From positions 124,001-188,000 of the forward strand of contig NZ_JAIOJZ010000007.1 in NCBI RefSeq assembly GCF_020404845.1: a stretch of 64,000 nucleotides of DNA, written 5' to 3'. Source of the stretch: Streptomyces hyderabadensis. Its GTDB lineage: Bacteria > Actinomycetota > Actinomycetes > Streptomycetales > Streptomycetaceae. The translations under genes and the position numbers were made by a program. Each line of letters begins with the position of its first letter. The first letter of the stretch is position 1. This document shows positions 20,954 through 29,927 of this stretch, piece after piece. The notes under the pieces were generated by a model. That model ran no database searches, was not told where the DNA came from, and saw nothing but the letters and a program-made list of their open reading frames with translations.

Positions 20954-22165
20954 GTGACCCGCAGCCCCGCGACCCCGCTCCCACCTCCCAAGGCACGCCG
21001 ACGCCTGCGTGAGACCGCCGCACTGACACAGACTCAGCTCGCGACCCGGGTGGGGGTCACCCCCGGGATCGTCCGTGCGTGGGAGAGCGGCCGCACGACT
21101 CCGCGAGGCCGCAAACGGGAGGCGTACGCGAGGTTGCTGAAGACGCTGGCCGAGGAAGAGGCAGCACGCCAGGCGAAGCAGAAACAACAGGAACAGCAAG
21201 AACAGCAAGAACAGCGCGAGCATCAGAAACCGGACGAGAAGCAGGAGTCGGCACCCGCACCGGTACCGAAGCTGGAGCCAGAGTCGAAGCCGGAGCCGCA
21301 GTCGGACGCGAAGCCCGCGCCCGAGCCGGAGCCGGAGCCGGAGCCGAGGCCCGAGTCCGCGCCCGTCGCACTGACGCCCGCTCAGGCCTTCGACGCGCTC
21401 TACGCGTTCAGCGCCCCCGCCCTGGTACGGCAGACCTTCCTGCTCACCGGCCGGCGCGAGCAGGCGCGCGAGTCGGTGGAGCGGGCCTTCCAGGCCGCCT
21501 GGGAGCGCTGGCCCGAGGTGGCCCGCGACCGGGACCCGGTGGGCTGGGTGCGGGCGACGGCGTACGAGTACGCGCTCTCGCCCTGGCAGCGGTTCCGTCC
21601 GCGCCACCGGCACCCGGAGCCGCCGCCCGCCGACCCCGGCGACCGCACCCTGCTGAACACCCTGCTCAGGCTCCCTCCGCGGCACCGCCGTACGCTCGTG
21701 CTGTACGACGGTGTGGGCCTCGACCTGCCCGAGACGGCGGCGGAGACGGAGGCGAGCACCCCGGCGACGGCGAACCGGCTGCTGCACGCCCGTGAGGCCG
21801 TCGCGGGCCGGCTGCCCGCGCTGGCCGACCCGCAGGTGCTGCACCGGAGGCTGACGGAGCTGGCCTCGAACGAGCGGCTGCGGGCGGCCGAGCCGCCGGC
21901 CGTGCGCAGGGGCGGCGAACGCCGGGCGCGGCTGCGGACCCGGGCCGCGATCGCGTTCACGGTCGCCCTCATCGGGACCACGGCCCTGACCGTGCGCACC
22001 GCGCCCACGCACTACGAACCGCCCGTCTCGCCCGGCCAGGCGGTGCGCGGCGTGCCGCACCGGGTGGCCCCGGGGGCGCTGTCGGACGAGGAGCTGGAGC
22101 TGCGGCAGAAGCTGCGGGACCAGATGCAGGACGGCCCGGAACGGCTGCTGCCGAGGCTCGAATGA
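20954..22165 (+). CDS. XRE helix-turn-helix / sigma-factor-like fusion protein
   Basis: A 403-residue protein. Residues ~8-65 form an XRE HTH ([32 protein letters not shown]). Residues ~65-150 are low-complexity: Gln/Glu-rich then a Pro-Glu/Lys-Pro repeat ([13 protein letters not shown]). Residues ~155-300 resemble ECF sigma regions 2 and 4 ([72 protein letters not shown]). A single membrane segment ([17 protein letters not shown]) then leads to an outer tail. Membrane tethering of an HTH-sigma-like protein is unusual. Start GTG 20954 follows GAAGGGG. The upstream gap (20885-20950) is notably AT-rich, so it probably holds promoters for both divergent genes. Confidence 0.8.
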   Translation: MTRSPATPLPPPKARRRLRETAALTQTQLATRVGVTPGIVRAWESGRTTPRGRKREAYARLLKTLAEEEAARQAKQKQQEQQEQQEQREHQKPDEKQESAPAPVPKLEPESKPEPQSDAKPAPEPEPEPEPRPESAPVALTPAQAFDALYAFSAPALVRQTFLLTGRREQARESVERAFQAAWERWPEVARDRDPVGWVRATAYEYALSPWQRFRPRHRHPEPPPADPGDRTLLNTLLRLPPRHRRTLVLYDGVGLDLPETAAETEASTPATANRLLHAREAVAGRLPALADPQVLHRRLTELASNERLRAAEPPAVRRGGERRARLRTRAAIAFTVALIGTTALTVRTAPTHYEPPVSPGQAVRGVPHRVAPGALSDEELELRQKLRDQMQDGPERLLPRLE

Positions 22166-22217
22166 GGTGGCCGGCCCGGCGGCGGCTCGGCCCGGCGGCG
22201 GCCCGGCGGCCGGAACG

Positions 22218-22259
22218 CCGAGTGGCCCGGCCCCCGTGGACAGGGGTCGGGCCACTCGG
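22218..22259. terminator. Terminator hairpin between the XRE-sigma gene and sucD
   Basis: Perfect 17-bp stem CCGAGTGGCCCGGCCCC / GGGGTCGGGCCACTCGG with an 8-base loop between convergent genes. Confidence 0.88.
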
Positions 22260-22298
22260 TGCGGAGCAGAAGGCGCTCGGGCCGCGTACCGGTCGGTG

Positions 22299-23183
22299 TC
22301 AGCCGGCCAGGATGGCGCGGGCGAGCTTCGCCGTCTCGGTCGGCGTCTTGCCGACCTTGACGCCGGCGGCCTCCAGGGCCTCCTTCTTCGCCTGGGCGGT
22401 GCCGGACGAACCGGAGACGATGGCGCCGGCGTGGCCCATGGTCTTGCCCTCGGGCGCGGTGAAGCCCGCGACGTAGCCGACGACCGGCTTGGTCACGTTG
22501 GCCTTGATGAAGTCGGCCGCACGCTCCTCGGCGTCGCCGCCGATCTCGCCGATCATGACGATCAGGTCGGTCTCGGGGTCGGCCTCGAACGCGGCGAGCG
22601 CGTCGATGTGCGTGGTGCCGATGATCGGGTCGCCACCGATGCCGACGGCGGTCGAGAAGCCGATGTCACGCAGCTCGTACATCATCTGGTACGTCAGCGT
22701 GCCGGACTTCGAGACCAGGCCGATGCGGCCCGGCTTGGTGATGTCGCCCGGGATGATGCCGACGTTGGACTGGCCCGGGGTGATGATGCCGGGGCAGTTC
22801 GGGCCGATGATCCGGGTCTTGTTGCCCTTCTTGCCGGCGTACGACCAGAAGGCGGCCGAGTCGTGCACGGCGATGCCCTCGGTGATGACGACGGCCAGCG
22901 GGATCTCGGCGTCGATGGCCTCGACGACGGCGTCCTTGGTGAACTTCTCCGGCACGAAGATGACGGAGACGTTGGCGCCGGTCTTCTCGATGGCCTCCTT
23001 GACGGTGCCGAAGACCGGTACCTCGGTGCCGTCGAAGTCCACGGAGGTGCCCGCCTTGCGCGGGTTCACGCCGCCCACGACCTCGGTGCCGTCACCGAGC
23101 ATGAGCTTGGTGTGCTTCATGCCGGTGGCGCCGGTCATGCCCTGGACGATGACCTTGCTGTCCTTGTTGAGCCAGATAGCCAT
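22299..23183 (-). CDS. sucD: Succinyl-CoA synthetase (ADP/GDP-forming) alpha subunit
   Basis: TCA-cycle substrate-level phosphorylation: succinyl-CoA + NDP + Pi to succinate + NTP. The 294-residue subunit has the CoA-binding Rossmann start ([15 protein letters not shown]), GGVNPRKAG, the CoA ligase signature [16 protein letters not shown], and the phospho-histidine in [13 protein letters not shown] 23183. It lies 28 bases behind sucC in one operon. Confidence 0.97.
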   Translation of the reverse strand: MAIWLNKDSKVIVQGMTGATGMKHTKLMLGDGTEVVGGVNPRKAGTSVDFDGTEVPVFGTVKEAIEKTGANVSVIFVPEKFTKDAVVEAIDAEIPLAVVITEGIAVHDSAAFWSYAGKKGNKTRIIGPNCPGIITPGQSNVGIIPGDITKPGRIGLVSKSGTLTYQMMYELRDIGFSTAVGIGGDPIIGTTHIDALAAFEADPETDLIVMIGEIGGDAEERAADFIKANVTKPVVGYVAGFTAPEGKTMGHAGAIVSGSSGTAQAKKEALEAAGVKVGKTPTETAKLARAILAG

Positions 23184-23211
23184 GGTGTGTTGGTGTCCTC
23201 GTCCTGAGTGC

Positions 23212-24396
23212 TTACTTGGCGGCGGCGTGAGCCAGCTCGGCGGCCTTGTCGGCCGCGCCGTCCATGGTGTCGACGCGCTGGACCAGCGGGTGGTTGGCGT
23301 CGGTGAGGATCTTGCGGCCCAGCTCGGCGTTGTTGCCGTCGAGGCGGACGACGAGCGGCTTCTCGACCTTCTCGCCGCGGTCCTCCAGGAGCTTCAGCGC
23401 CTGGACGATGCCGTTGGCGACCTCGTCGCAGGCGGTGATGCCGCCGAAGACGTTGACGAACACGGAACGGACGTCCGGGTCGCCGAGGATGATCTCCAGG
23501 CCGTTCGCCATGACCTGGGCGGAGGCGCCGCCACCGATGTCCAGGAAGTTGGCGGGCTTGACGTTGCCGTGCTTCTCACCGGCGTACGCGACGACGTCCA
23601 GGGTGCTCATGACGAGACCCGCGCCGTTGCCGATGATGCCGACCTCACCGTCGAGCTTGACGTAGTTGAGGTTCTTCTCCTTGGCGGCGGCCTCGAGCGG
23701 GTTGGCCGCGGCCTTGTCGTGGAGGGCCTCGAAGTCGGGGTGACGGAACTCGGCGTTGTCGTCCAGGGACACCTTGCCGTCGAGGGCGAGGACGTCGCCG
23801 GAGGCGACCTTGGCCAGCGGGTTGACCTCGACCAGGAGGGCGTCCTCCTTGATGAAGGTGTCCCACAGCTTGACCAGGATGTCGGCGACCTTGTCGGCGA
23901 CCTCGGCCGGGAACTTCGCGGCCTCGACGATCTCGCGCGCCTTCTCGGGCGTCACGCCGTCGATCGCGTCGATCGGGGTCTTGGCGACGGCCTCCGGACG
24001 GGTGGCCGCCACCTCCTCGATCTCCATGCCGCCCTCGACGGAGGCGATGGAGAGGAAGGTGCGGTTGGCACGGTCGAGGAGGAAGGAGACGTAGTACTCC
24101 TCGACGATCTCGGGGGCGGTCTCGGCGATCATCACCTTGTGGACCGTGTGGCCCTTGATGTCCATGCCGAGGATGTCCGTCGCGCGGGCGACGGCCTCGT
24201 CCGCCGAGGCGGCCAGCTTCACGCCACCGGCCTTGCCGCGGCCACCGACCTTCACCTGGGCCTTGACGACGGACTTGCCGCCCAGACGCTCGGTGATCTC
24301 GCGCGCCGCCTCAGGCGTGTCGATGACTTCACCGGCCAGCACCGGTACATCGTGCTTGGCGAAGAGGTCCCTCGCCTGGTACTCGAACAGGTCCAC
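23212..24396 (-). CDS. sucC: Succinyl-CoA synthetase beta subunit
   Basis: Nucleotide-binding subunit of the same enzyme. The 394-residue protein starts [20 protein letters not shown], the conserved N-terminus, followed by the ATP-grasp domain ([27 protein letters not shown]) and the C-terminal power-helix domain ([40 protein letters not shown]). Start ATG 24396. A TTTAGA-17-GATAAC promoter lies ~135-165 bases upstream, giving a leader of about 130 bases. Confidence 0.97.
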   Translation of the reverse strand: MDLFEYQARDLFAKHDVPVLAGEVIDTPEAAREITERLGGKSVVKAQVKVGGRGKAGGVKLAASADEAVARATDILGMDIKGHTVHKVMIAETAPEIVEEYYVSFLLDRANRTFLSIASVEGGMEIEEVAATRPEAVAKTPIDAIDGVTPEKAREIVEAAKFPAEVADKVADILVKLWDTFIKEDALLVEVNPLAKVASGDVLALDGKVSLDDNAEFRHPDFEALHDKAAANPLEAAAKEKNLNYVKLDGEVGIIGNGAGLVMSTLDVVAYAGEKHGNVKPANFLDIGGGASAQVMANGLEIILGDPDVRSVFVNVFGGITACDEVANGIVQALKLLEDRGEKVEKPLVVRLDGNNAELGRKILTDANHPLVQRVDTMDGAADKAAELAHAAAK

Positions 24397-24530
24397 GCGC
24401 TTCCGTCCCTATCAGTGATCTCGCGGTTCGTTGGATGCGTGGGCGTGCCGCGAAGGGCAACGTGACGTCCGCTGTGAGTCACAAGGGGGGCGCACACGGT
24501 GTCCGAGCGCGCGGCATGTCCGTCTCGCAG

Positions 24531-24559
24531 GTTATCGCCGCTTGCGGGGGGTCTCTAAA
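24531..24559 (-). promoter_or_regulatory. Candidate promoter for sucC-sucD
   Basis: On the minus strand TTTAGA (24559-24554), a 17-base spacer, and GATAAC (24536-24531) fit a housekeeping-type promoter. The segment is conspicuously less GC-rich than its surroundings. Confidence 0.5.
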
Positions 24560-24663
24560 TCGTGGGTCACACCTGAGCGGTGATGCCTGTCACATGATGC
24601 CGCGCTCACTGGCACGCGGTGCCGCGTGTGAGCCGGACACGGGGAGCCCCGGGCATCGGTGAG

Positions 24664-24700
24664 GGGCCTCACCGGGCTGGGGTATGACCCGGTGAGGCCC
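24664..24700. terminator. Perfect hairpin, 13-bp stem
   Basis: GGGCCTCACCGGG / CCCGGTGAGGCCC with an 11-base loop. No gene ends here on either strand except the far-off leftward secreted protein, whose 3' end lies 375 bases away. Confidence 0.65.
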
Positions 24701-24742
24701 GTGGGCTCCCCGGCGCCGCACGGGTGCGGTGCGCCGGGGAGC

Positions 24743-24782
24743 GGGCCGGACGGTCCCCACCCCAATGGGGACCGTCCGGCCC
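24743..24782. terminator. Perfect hairpin, 16-bp stem
   Basis: GGGCCGGACGGTCCCC / GGGGACCGTCCGGCCC with an 8-base loop. This is the second of two strong hairpins in the gap between the leftward secreted protein gene and the sucC promoter. Confidence 0.7.
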
Positions 24783-25074
24783 GGACCGCGGGGTTTCGGC
24801 CGGACGGAGGCCGACGGCTTTCGGCCGTCCGGGGCCTGCCGCCCCGCGGGGTCTGTGCCCGCCCGCCGCGGGAACGGCGGCGGAGCCGGGGTCACGAGGT
24901 GCCGGTGCGCGGCGCCCGAGCGTGGCGGCCGGACGGGCGGTCCCGGCGTTCACGCGGCACTCGCGTGTGGCTGGAGGTACCTCCCAGGCCGTTCGGGCAC
25001 GGGGTCGGGGGAGGCACGACTGCCCGCGGGCTACGGCGGGTGCGGGCGGAGGGCGCGGCAGCGACGGCGGTGTT

Positions 25075-26085
25075 CTAGGCGGGGGAGACCAGGATGTCCC
25101 GGTACGGCTCGCGGACCCCGGCCGCGTCGGCCCGCTCGGGGGCGCCGGGGACGAGCCGGAACGCGAGCCGGTGCTGCGGGGCGAGCGCGCGGGTGTCCCC
25201 GTGGCGCGGCGTGCCCTGGTCCACCCCGGACGCGGTGCCGAGCGCACCGTCGGGGTCGCCGAGGCCACCGTGCGGCACGGGGTGGGCGGGGGCGTACCCG
25301 GTGTGCGCGGTCGCGGCCCGGTGTCTGCCGGGGTGCGCGTCGGGCGCCGCTCCGACGCCCGATTGCGGCCCGTACCCGACGACGTGGGCCGGGCCTGCGG
25401 TCCGCTCGGCGACCGGGGCGTCGGCGGTGTCGCCGGACGGGTCCACGGTGCGGGAGGTGTCCACCACCGCGGGCGCGGGCTCGGCCCGCGGGTCCGGGAC
25501 GGCCGGCCGCGCACCACCAAAAGCGCCGCCCCGGTCGGCCGGGTCGAGCACGTCGGCCGAGCCCGGCACATCGTCCGGCTCCGGCACGTCGGCCGAGCCC
25601 GGCAGGTCGATGAGACCCGGTACGTCGACGAGGTCCGGTACGTCGATCGGGTCCAGCGGGTCCGCCGGGCGGCCGGACGAACCGGACGGACCGGGGAGCC
25701 CGAGCCCGACTCCCTCGGTCACCGTCGCCACCGCGGCACCGGCCGGTCTGACGACCCGGTCGTCCACGGCCTGGACGACGCTCTCGGCGACGGGACGGAG
25801 GTCCGGAAGCAACGCGCCGGCGCCCGGCCCCGGCACCGCCGCGGTGTCCTGGACGGCTGCCGCCTCCGGCGCGCGGCTCCGCGGCTGCGCGGTGCCGTCG
25901 AGGACCCGGCCGGCCGTCTCCGTCAGGCCTCCCGGCCCCTCGTCGGCCGCCTGGGCCCGACCCCCGCAGAGCAGCCCGAGCACGAACACCCCGCCCACCA
26001 GCAGCGCCACGTGCAGCGCACGCCGCCCGGCCGCCGTGCGCAGGACGCGCAGAGCGGCACCGGGCAGGACTGCTGACCAGATCAA
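25075..26085 (-). CDS. Secreted or membrane-anchored Pro/Asp/Ala-rich protein
   Basis: Hypothetical exported protein. After ~20 residues with Arg there is one hydrophobic segment (ALHVALLVGGVFVLGLLCGG) ending RAQAADE, a good signal-peptidase site. The rest (~280 residues) is disordered-looking and rich in Pro, Asp, Gly and Ala, with a repeated motif DVPGLIDLPGSADVPEPDDV. No catalytic signature. Start is uncertain: TTG 26085 has GGGAGG 12 bases upstream, but the frame is open to TTG 26181. It lies downstream (same strand) of the VWA gene's neighbourhood in reverse order, so it is probably a separate unit. Confidence 0.65.
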   Translation of the reverse strand: MIWSAVLPGAALRVLRTAAGRRALHVALLVGGVFVLGLLCGGRAQAADEGPGGLTETAGRVLDGTAQPRSRAPEAAAVQDTAAVPGPGAGALLPDLRPVAESVVQAVDDRVVRPAGAAVATVTEGVGLGLPGPSGSSGRPADPLDPIDVPDLVDVPGLIDLPGSADVPEPDDVPGSADVLDPADRGGAFGGARPAVPDPRAEPAPAVVDTSRTVDPSGDTADAPVAERTAGPAHVVGYGPQSGVGAAPDAHPGRHRAATAHTGYAPAHPVPHGGLGDPDGALGTASGVDQGTPRHGDTRALAPQHRLAFRLVPGAPERADAAGVREPYRDILVSPA

Positions 26086-26253
26086 GAGGGGGAGGTTCCT
26101 CCCGTGCGGCGGAACGGGCCGTGTCGGACAACGCGTCGACACGCCGCGCGATACTCGCACGGGGGTCCGGAGGTTGCGCAAGCCCGGTCGCGCCGATGGG
26201 CCGTCATATCCGTTTTGCCCGCAGGGATCCGGTCACCCCGGATCGACAAATCG

Positions 26254-27423
26254 TCACCCGGCGTCCGGAATCGGCAGGGGCCTCCTCTCGATCGCCGCCG
26301 CCATCACCTCCGGGAAGTGGTCGGGCGTGCAGGCGAAGGCCGGTGCCCCGAGCGCCGCGAGGGCCGCCGCGTGCTCCCGGTCGTAGGCGGGCGTCCCCTC
26401 GTCGGAGAGGGCCAGCAGCGTCACGAACCGGACCCCGGCCGCCTGCATCGCCGCGACCCGCTTGAGCATCTCGTCGCGTATGCCTCCCTCGTACAGATCG
26501 CTGATCAGCACGACCACCGTCTCCGCGGGCCGGGTGATCCGCGACTGGCAGTACGCCAGCGCGCGGTTGATGTCCGTGCCGCCGCCGAGCCGGGTGCCGA
26601 AGAGCACGTCGACCGGGTCGTCGAGCTGTTCGGTGAGGTCGGCGACCGCCGTGTCGAAGACGACGAGCCGGGTGTCCAGCGAGCGCATGGACGCCAGCAC
26701 CGCGCCGAACACGGACGCGTACACGACGGACGCCGCCATCGACCCGGACTGGTCGACGCAGAGGACGACTTCCTTCCTCACCGAACGGGACGCCCGCCCG
26801 TAGCCGACGAGCCGCTCCGGCACCACCGTGCGGTGCTCCGGCAGGTAGTGCTTGAGGTTGGCCGCGATCGTGCGGTTCCAGTCGATGTCCTGGTGGCGGG
26901 GGCGGCCGGTGCGGGCGCTGCGGTCCAGCGCGCCGGTCAGGGCGGCCCGGGTGCGGGTGGCGAGTCGCTTCTCCAGGTCCTCGACGACCTTGCGGACGAC
27001 GGCACGCGCCGTCTCCTTCGTCGTTTCCGGCATCGCCTTGTTCAGCGACAGCAGGGTGCCGACGAGGTGCACGTCGGCCTCCACCGCTTCGAGCATCTCC
27101 GGCTCCAGCAGGAGGGTGGCGAGCCCGAGCCGGTCGATCGCGTCCCGCTGCATGACCTGAACGACGGACGAGGGGAAGTAGGTCCGGATGTCCCCCAGCC
27201 AGCGGGCCACGGCCGGTGCGGACGCCCCGAGCCCCGCCGCACGGTCCCGCCCCGCCCGCGGGGTGTCCCCCTTTCCGTAGAGCGCGGTGAGCGCACCGTC
27301 CATCGCGGCGTCCCGCCCGGAGAGCGCGTGGCCGGTGCCCTCGGCCGGGTCGCCGCCGAGCACGAGTCGCCACCGGCGCAGCCGCTCCCGTGCCGCCTCG
27401 GCGTCCACCGGGTGTCCCGTCAT
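26254..27423 (-). CDS. VWA domain protein (partner of MoxR AAA+ ATPase)
   Basis: A 389-residue cytoplasmic protein. The N-terminal ~200 residues are helical (YFPSSVVQVMQRDAIDRLGL; LLEPEMLEAVEADVHLVGTL). The C-terminal half is a von Willebrand A domain with an intact MIDAS: DQSGSM, the Thr in LGGGTDINRAL and the Asp in VLISDLYEGG. VWA proteins paired with MoxR ATPases act as substrate adaptors for metal-insertion or assembly remodelling. The start ATG 27423 has GGGAG seven bases upstream and overlaps the DUF5682 stop by four bases. It is the last gene of the leftward arm (AAA+, DUF5682, VWA), transcribed from a damage-type promoter at 31.1 kb. Confidence 0.9.
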   Translation of the reverse strand: MTGHPVDAEAARERLRRWRLVLGGDPAEGTGHALSGRDAAMDGALTALYGKGDTPRAGRDRAAGLGASAPAVARWLGDIRTYFPSSVVQVMQRDAIDRLGLATLLLEPEMLEAVEADVHLVGTLLSLNKAMPETTKETARAVVRKVVEDLEKRLATRTRAALTGALDRSARTGRPRHQDIDWNRTIAANLKHYLPEHRTVVPERLVGYGRASRSVRKEVVLCVDQSGSMAASVVYASVFGAVLASMRSLDTRLVVFDTAVADLTEQLDDPVDVLFGTRLGGGTDINRALAYCQSRITRPAETVVVLISDLYEGGIRDEMLKRVAAMQAAGVRFVTLLALSDEGTPAYDREHAAALAALGAPAFACTPDHFPEVMAAAIERRPLPIPDAG

Positions 27424-29819
27424 GTGCCCGCTCCCAGCAGCTCGTTGCCGTCCCGCGCCGGGCCCCCGCCCAGCAGCAGCCGGACCACCGGCAGTACCGC
27501 GTCGGCCCGCTCGGTGTCGAGGCCGGTCGCGAAGCCCGGTATGCCAGGACCGGCCGTCGTCACGCTCCCCCGGGCCTGCGGTCCGCGCCGGACCAGCTCG
27601 CCGAGGCCGCGGCGGACTCCCGGCTCGAAACCGGAGAAGGTGCGGCGCAGCAGGGGCAGTACGTCCGTGAAGGCGTCCGCCGGTACGCCGGTCAGCCAGG
27701 CGTCGACCAGGGCCAGCAGCCGGTCGTCGTGCAGGAGGAGCATGCCGCCGCCCGAGCCGCCGCCGACGAAGCCCTCGATCCAGGCCGCGGCGTCCGCGGG
27801 TGGTGTCCCCGGGGACAGCACCAGGCCCATGAGCCGCGCCGCCTCGCCGGGTGCCAGCTCGCCGTCGTCCAGCAGGAGCCGCACGGCGCGCCCGCGGACG
27901 ACGCCGGGCGCCGTGTGCCGCGCGGTGAGGGTCCGCAGCACGTCCCGCCAGCGGGCCCCCAGGCCGCCGCGGCCGGGCGCGGGGGCGTCGCCGAGCAGGC
28001 CCACCGCCGTGTGCACGGCGTCCAGGTGCCGGCGCATCTCCTCCGCGGCGTCGGCGTCCAGTGCGACGCAGGCCGCGGGCAGACCGACGAAGACGCGCTC
28101 GGCGAGTCCCGCGGCGACCTCGGCCAGGGCGCCGGTGTCGGTGCCGCGCACATCGCCGTAGCGCAACGAGCGGACGAGGGCGGGCAGGGCCTGGGCGAGG
28201 TGGCCGACGTCCGTGTCCAGCGCGGCCCGGTCGGCGAGTATCCGCATCACCGGCGCGAGCGCGTCCGGCAGCCCGGCCAGCAGACAGCGCTCGGCGAGCG
28301 CGGTGACCTGGGCGAGGTCCTGCGCGGTGACGGCGTCCGCCTCGGCCCTGGCGGTCGCCGCGGACAGCACGGTCGTGCCCCACACCCCGGCCTCGGCGAC
28401 CCGCACCGACAGCTCCGGCTCCCACCGCAGCCGCCAGCTCTCCCGGAACGTGCCCGTACTGCGCGAGGCGACCGGCTCGCCCCAGCCGACGCCCAGCAGC
28501 CGCAGCCGGTGCAGCAGTCTGCTGCGCCCGGCGTCGGTCTCCTTGCGCAGGTCCAGCTCCAGCTCCCGCCGCGCCGGTTCGGGCTTGAGCCGCAGCCGCC
28601 GCTGGATCCGGGTCAGGTCCCGCTGCAACGGCACCGCGGGCGCCCCCGCCGGCACCTCGCCCAGCACGTCCCCGACCACCAGACGGTCGTGCACCAGCGC
28701 CAGCGGCACGTCCGAGCCCTCGCACATCACCGCCCGCACGGCGTCCGTCGTCTCGCTCAGCCCGGGCAGCGGGCGTCCACGGATCACCGCGAGCGTCTCG
28801 GCCAGCCGCGCCGCCTCGATGACGTGGGCCGGGGAGACGGTCCGGTCCTCCTCCCGCAGCAGTCCGGCCACCTTGGCCAGCCATCGCTCCACGGGCCGGT
28901 CGACCGCCGTGAACAGATGCCCGTACCAGCCCGGTGACTCGATGCCCGCCCCGTAGCCACCGGCCCGGGACAGTCTGCGGTGGGTCCAGGGCACCCAGGT
29001 CATCTCCACCTTGGTCCTGGGCAGCCCCTTCACCAGGGCCCGGTCGGCGGTGACGGCGGCCCTGCGCCGCAGCGCGGGCACGTGCCACGCCCCGCAGACC
29101 ACGGCCACGCCCTGGGGGAACTCCCGCAGCGCCGCCCGCATCTGGAGCCGCATGTGGGCCTCCCGCACGAGGTCCCGCCCCTCCTCCTCGTTCTCCTCGG
29201 TCTCGCGCAGCGCCGTCATGGCCTCCTCCAACGCCGTGAACGGTGCGAACGGGTCCCCCTCTCCCGGGCCCCGGTGTTCGATCACGTCCTCCCACCAGCG
29301 CTCGGGGTCGTCATGGCCGGCGGCCGCGGCCAGGGCGGCGAGCGGATCACCCCGGACGTCGGGGGACGCGGCGCCGGCGCGGTCACCCGGCCCCAGGCCG
29401 TCGGGGCGGCCGTCGGGGTGGCCGTCCGCCGCCCGCCACGCCAGGGTGTGGGCGGCCGGGAGGTCGATGAAGCGGGCCGGGACGTCGTGCTCCAGGGCCC
29501 AGCGGACGGCCACCCACTCCGGGGAGAACTCGGCCAGCGGCCAGAACGCCGAGCGGCCCGGCTCGTCCACGGCGTGGGCGAGGAGCGCGACCGGCGGCCG
29601 CATGTCCTCGTCGGCGGCGAGCGGGATCAGCGCGTCGGCCTCCGGCGGCCCTTCGACCAGCACGACCCCCGGCCGCGCCGCGTCCAGCGCGGCCCGCACC
29701 GCACGGGCCGACCCCGGCCCGTGGTGACGCACGCCGAGCAGGAGCGGCGGCCCGCCACCGGACTCCCCGGCGCCGCCCGGCCCGCCGCTCCCGGCCCGGT
29801 CAGTGCCCGCGTCCGTCAC
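27420..29819 (-). CDS. DUF5682 family protein with TraB/TIKI-like N-terminal motifs
   Basis: A large cytoplasmic protein (799 residues from GTG 29819; 814 from ATG 29864). The N-terminal ~270 residues carry LLLGVRHHGPGSARAV, VVLVEGPPEADAL and VAVVCGAWHVPALRRR, which resemble the His/Glu-bearing motifs of the ChaN/TraB/TIKI-type hydrolase fold. The remaining ~500 residues are helical, with repeated Leu/Ala-rich stretches. No function is established for DUF5682. I prefer GTG 29819 because GAGGGGGACGGT precedes it, while the ATG has no clear ribosome site. It is coupled to the VWA gene (ATGA) and lies ~108 bases behind the AAA+ gene. Confidence 0.84.
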   Translation of the reverse strand: MTDAGTDRAGSGGPGGAGESGGGPPLLLGVRHHGPGSARAVRAALDAARPGVVLVEGPPEADALIPLAADEDMRPPVALLAHAVDEPGRSAFWPLAEFSPEWVAVRWALEHDVPARFIDLPAAHTLAWRAADGHPDGRPDGLGPGDRAGAASPDVRGDPLAALAAAAGHDDPERWWEDVIEHRGPGEGDPFAPFTALEEAMTALRETEENEEEGRDLVREAHMRLQMRAALREFPQGVAVVCGAWHVPALRRRAAVTADRALVKGLPRTKVEMTWVPWTHRRLSRAGGYGAGIESPGWYGHLFTAVDRPVERWLAKVAGLLREEDRTVSPAHVIEAARLAETLAVIRGRPLPGLSETTDAVRAVMCEGSDVPLALVHDRLVVGDVLGEVPAGAPAVPLQRDLTRIQRRLRLKPEPARRELELDLRKETDAGRSRLLHRLRLLGVGWGEPVASRSTGTFRESWRLRWEPELSVRVAEAGVWGTTVLSAATARAEADAVTAQDLAQVTALAERCLLAGLPDALAPVMRILADRAALDTDVGHLAQALPALVRSLRYGDVRGTDTGALAEVAAGLAERVFVGLPAACVALDADAAEEMRRHLDAVHTAVGLLGDAPAPGRGGLGARWRDVLRTLTARHTAPGVVRGRAVRLLLDDGELAPGEAARLMGLVLSPGTPPADAAAWIEGFVGGGSGGGMLLLHDDRLLALVDAWLTGVPADAFTDVLPLLRRTFSGFEPGVRRGLGELVRRGPQARGSVTTAGPGIPGFATGLDTERADAVLPVVRLLLGGGPARDGNELLGAGT

Positions 29820-29927
29820 ACCGTCCCCCTCGCCTGCGGGTCCAGCTCGAATCCCCGTCGTCATGCGTCATACCGGTCACCGCTCCCCTCGTGCCGCCCG
29901 GCCTGGTCCGCGTCCCCGCGCTTCCCT

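Larger units (their letters stand above)
24560..25074. other. Long gene-free stretch between sucC promoter and a secreted protein gene
   Basis: About 515 bases with no believable gene. It holds two perfect hairpins (24664-24700 and 24743-24782), palindromic GGCCG/CGGCC-rich sequence at 24785-24835, and a degenerate copy of a dispersed repeat at about 24970-25034 (the palindrome TGGAGGTACCTCCCA and the 15-mer GGCACGACTGCCCGC shared with the proV tail). Frames on either strand here are compositional artefacts. Confidence 0.5.

Noticed and set aside
24659..25078. 139-codon plus-strand frame in the gene-free block
   Set aside because: It crosses two perfect hairpins and repeat remnants and has Arg/Gly/Pro-rich sequence with no family resemblance.
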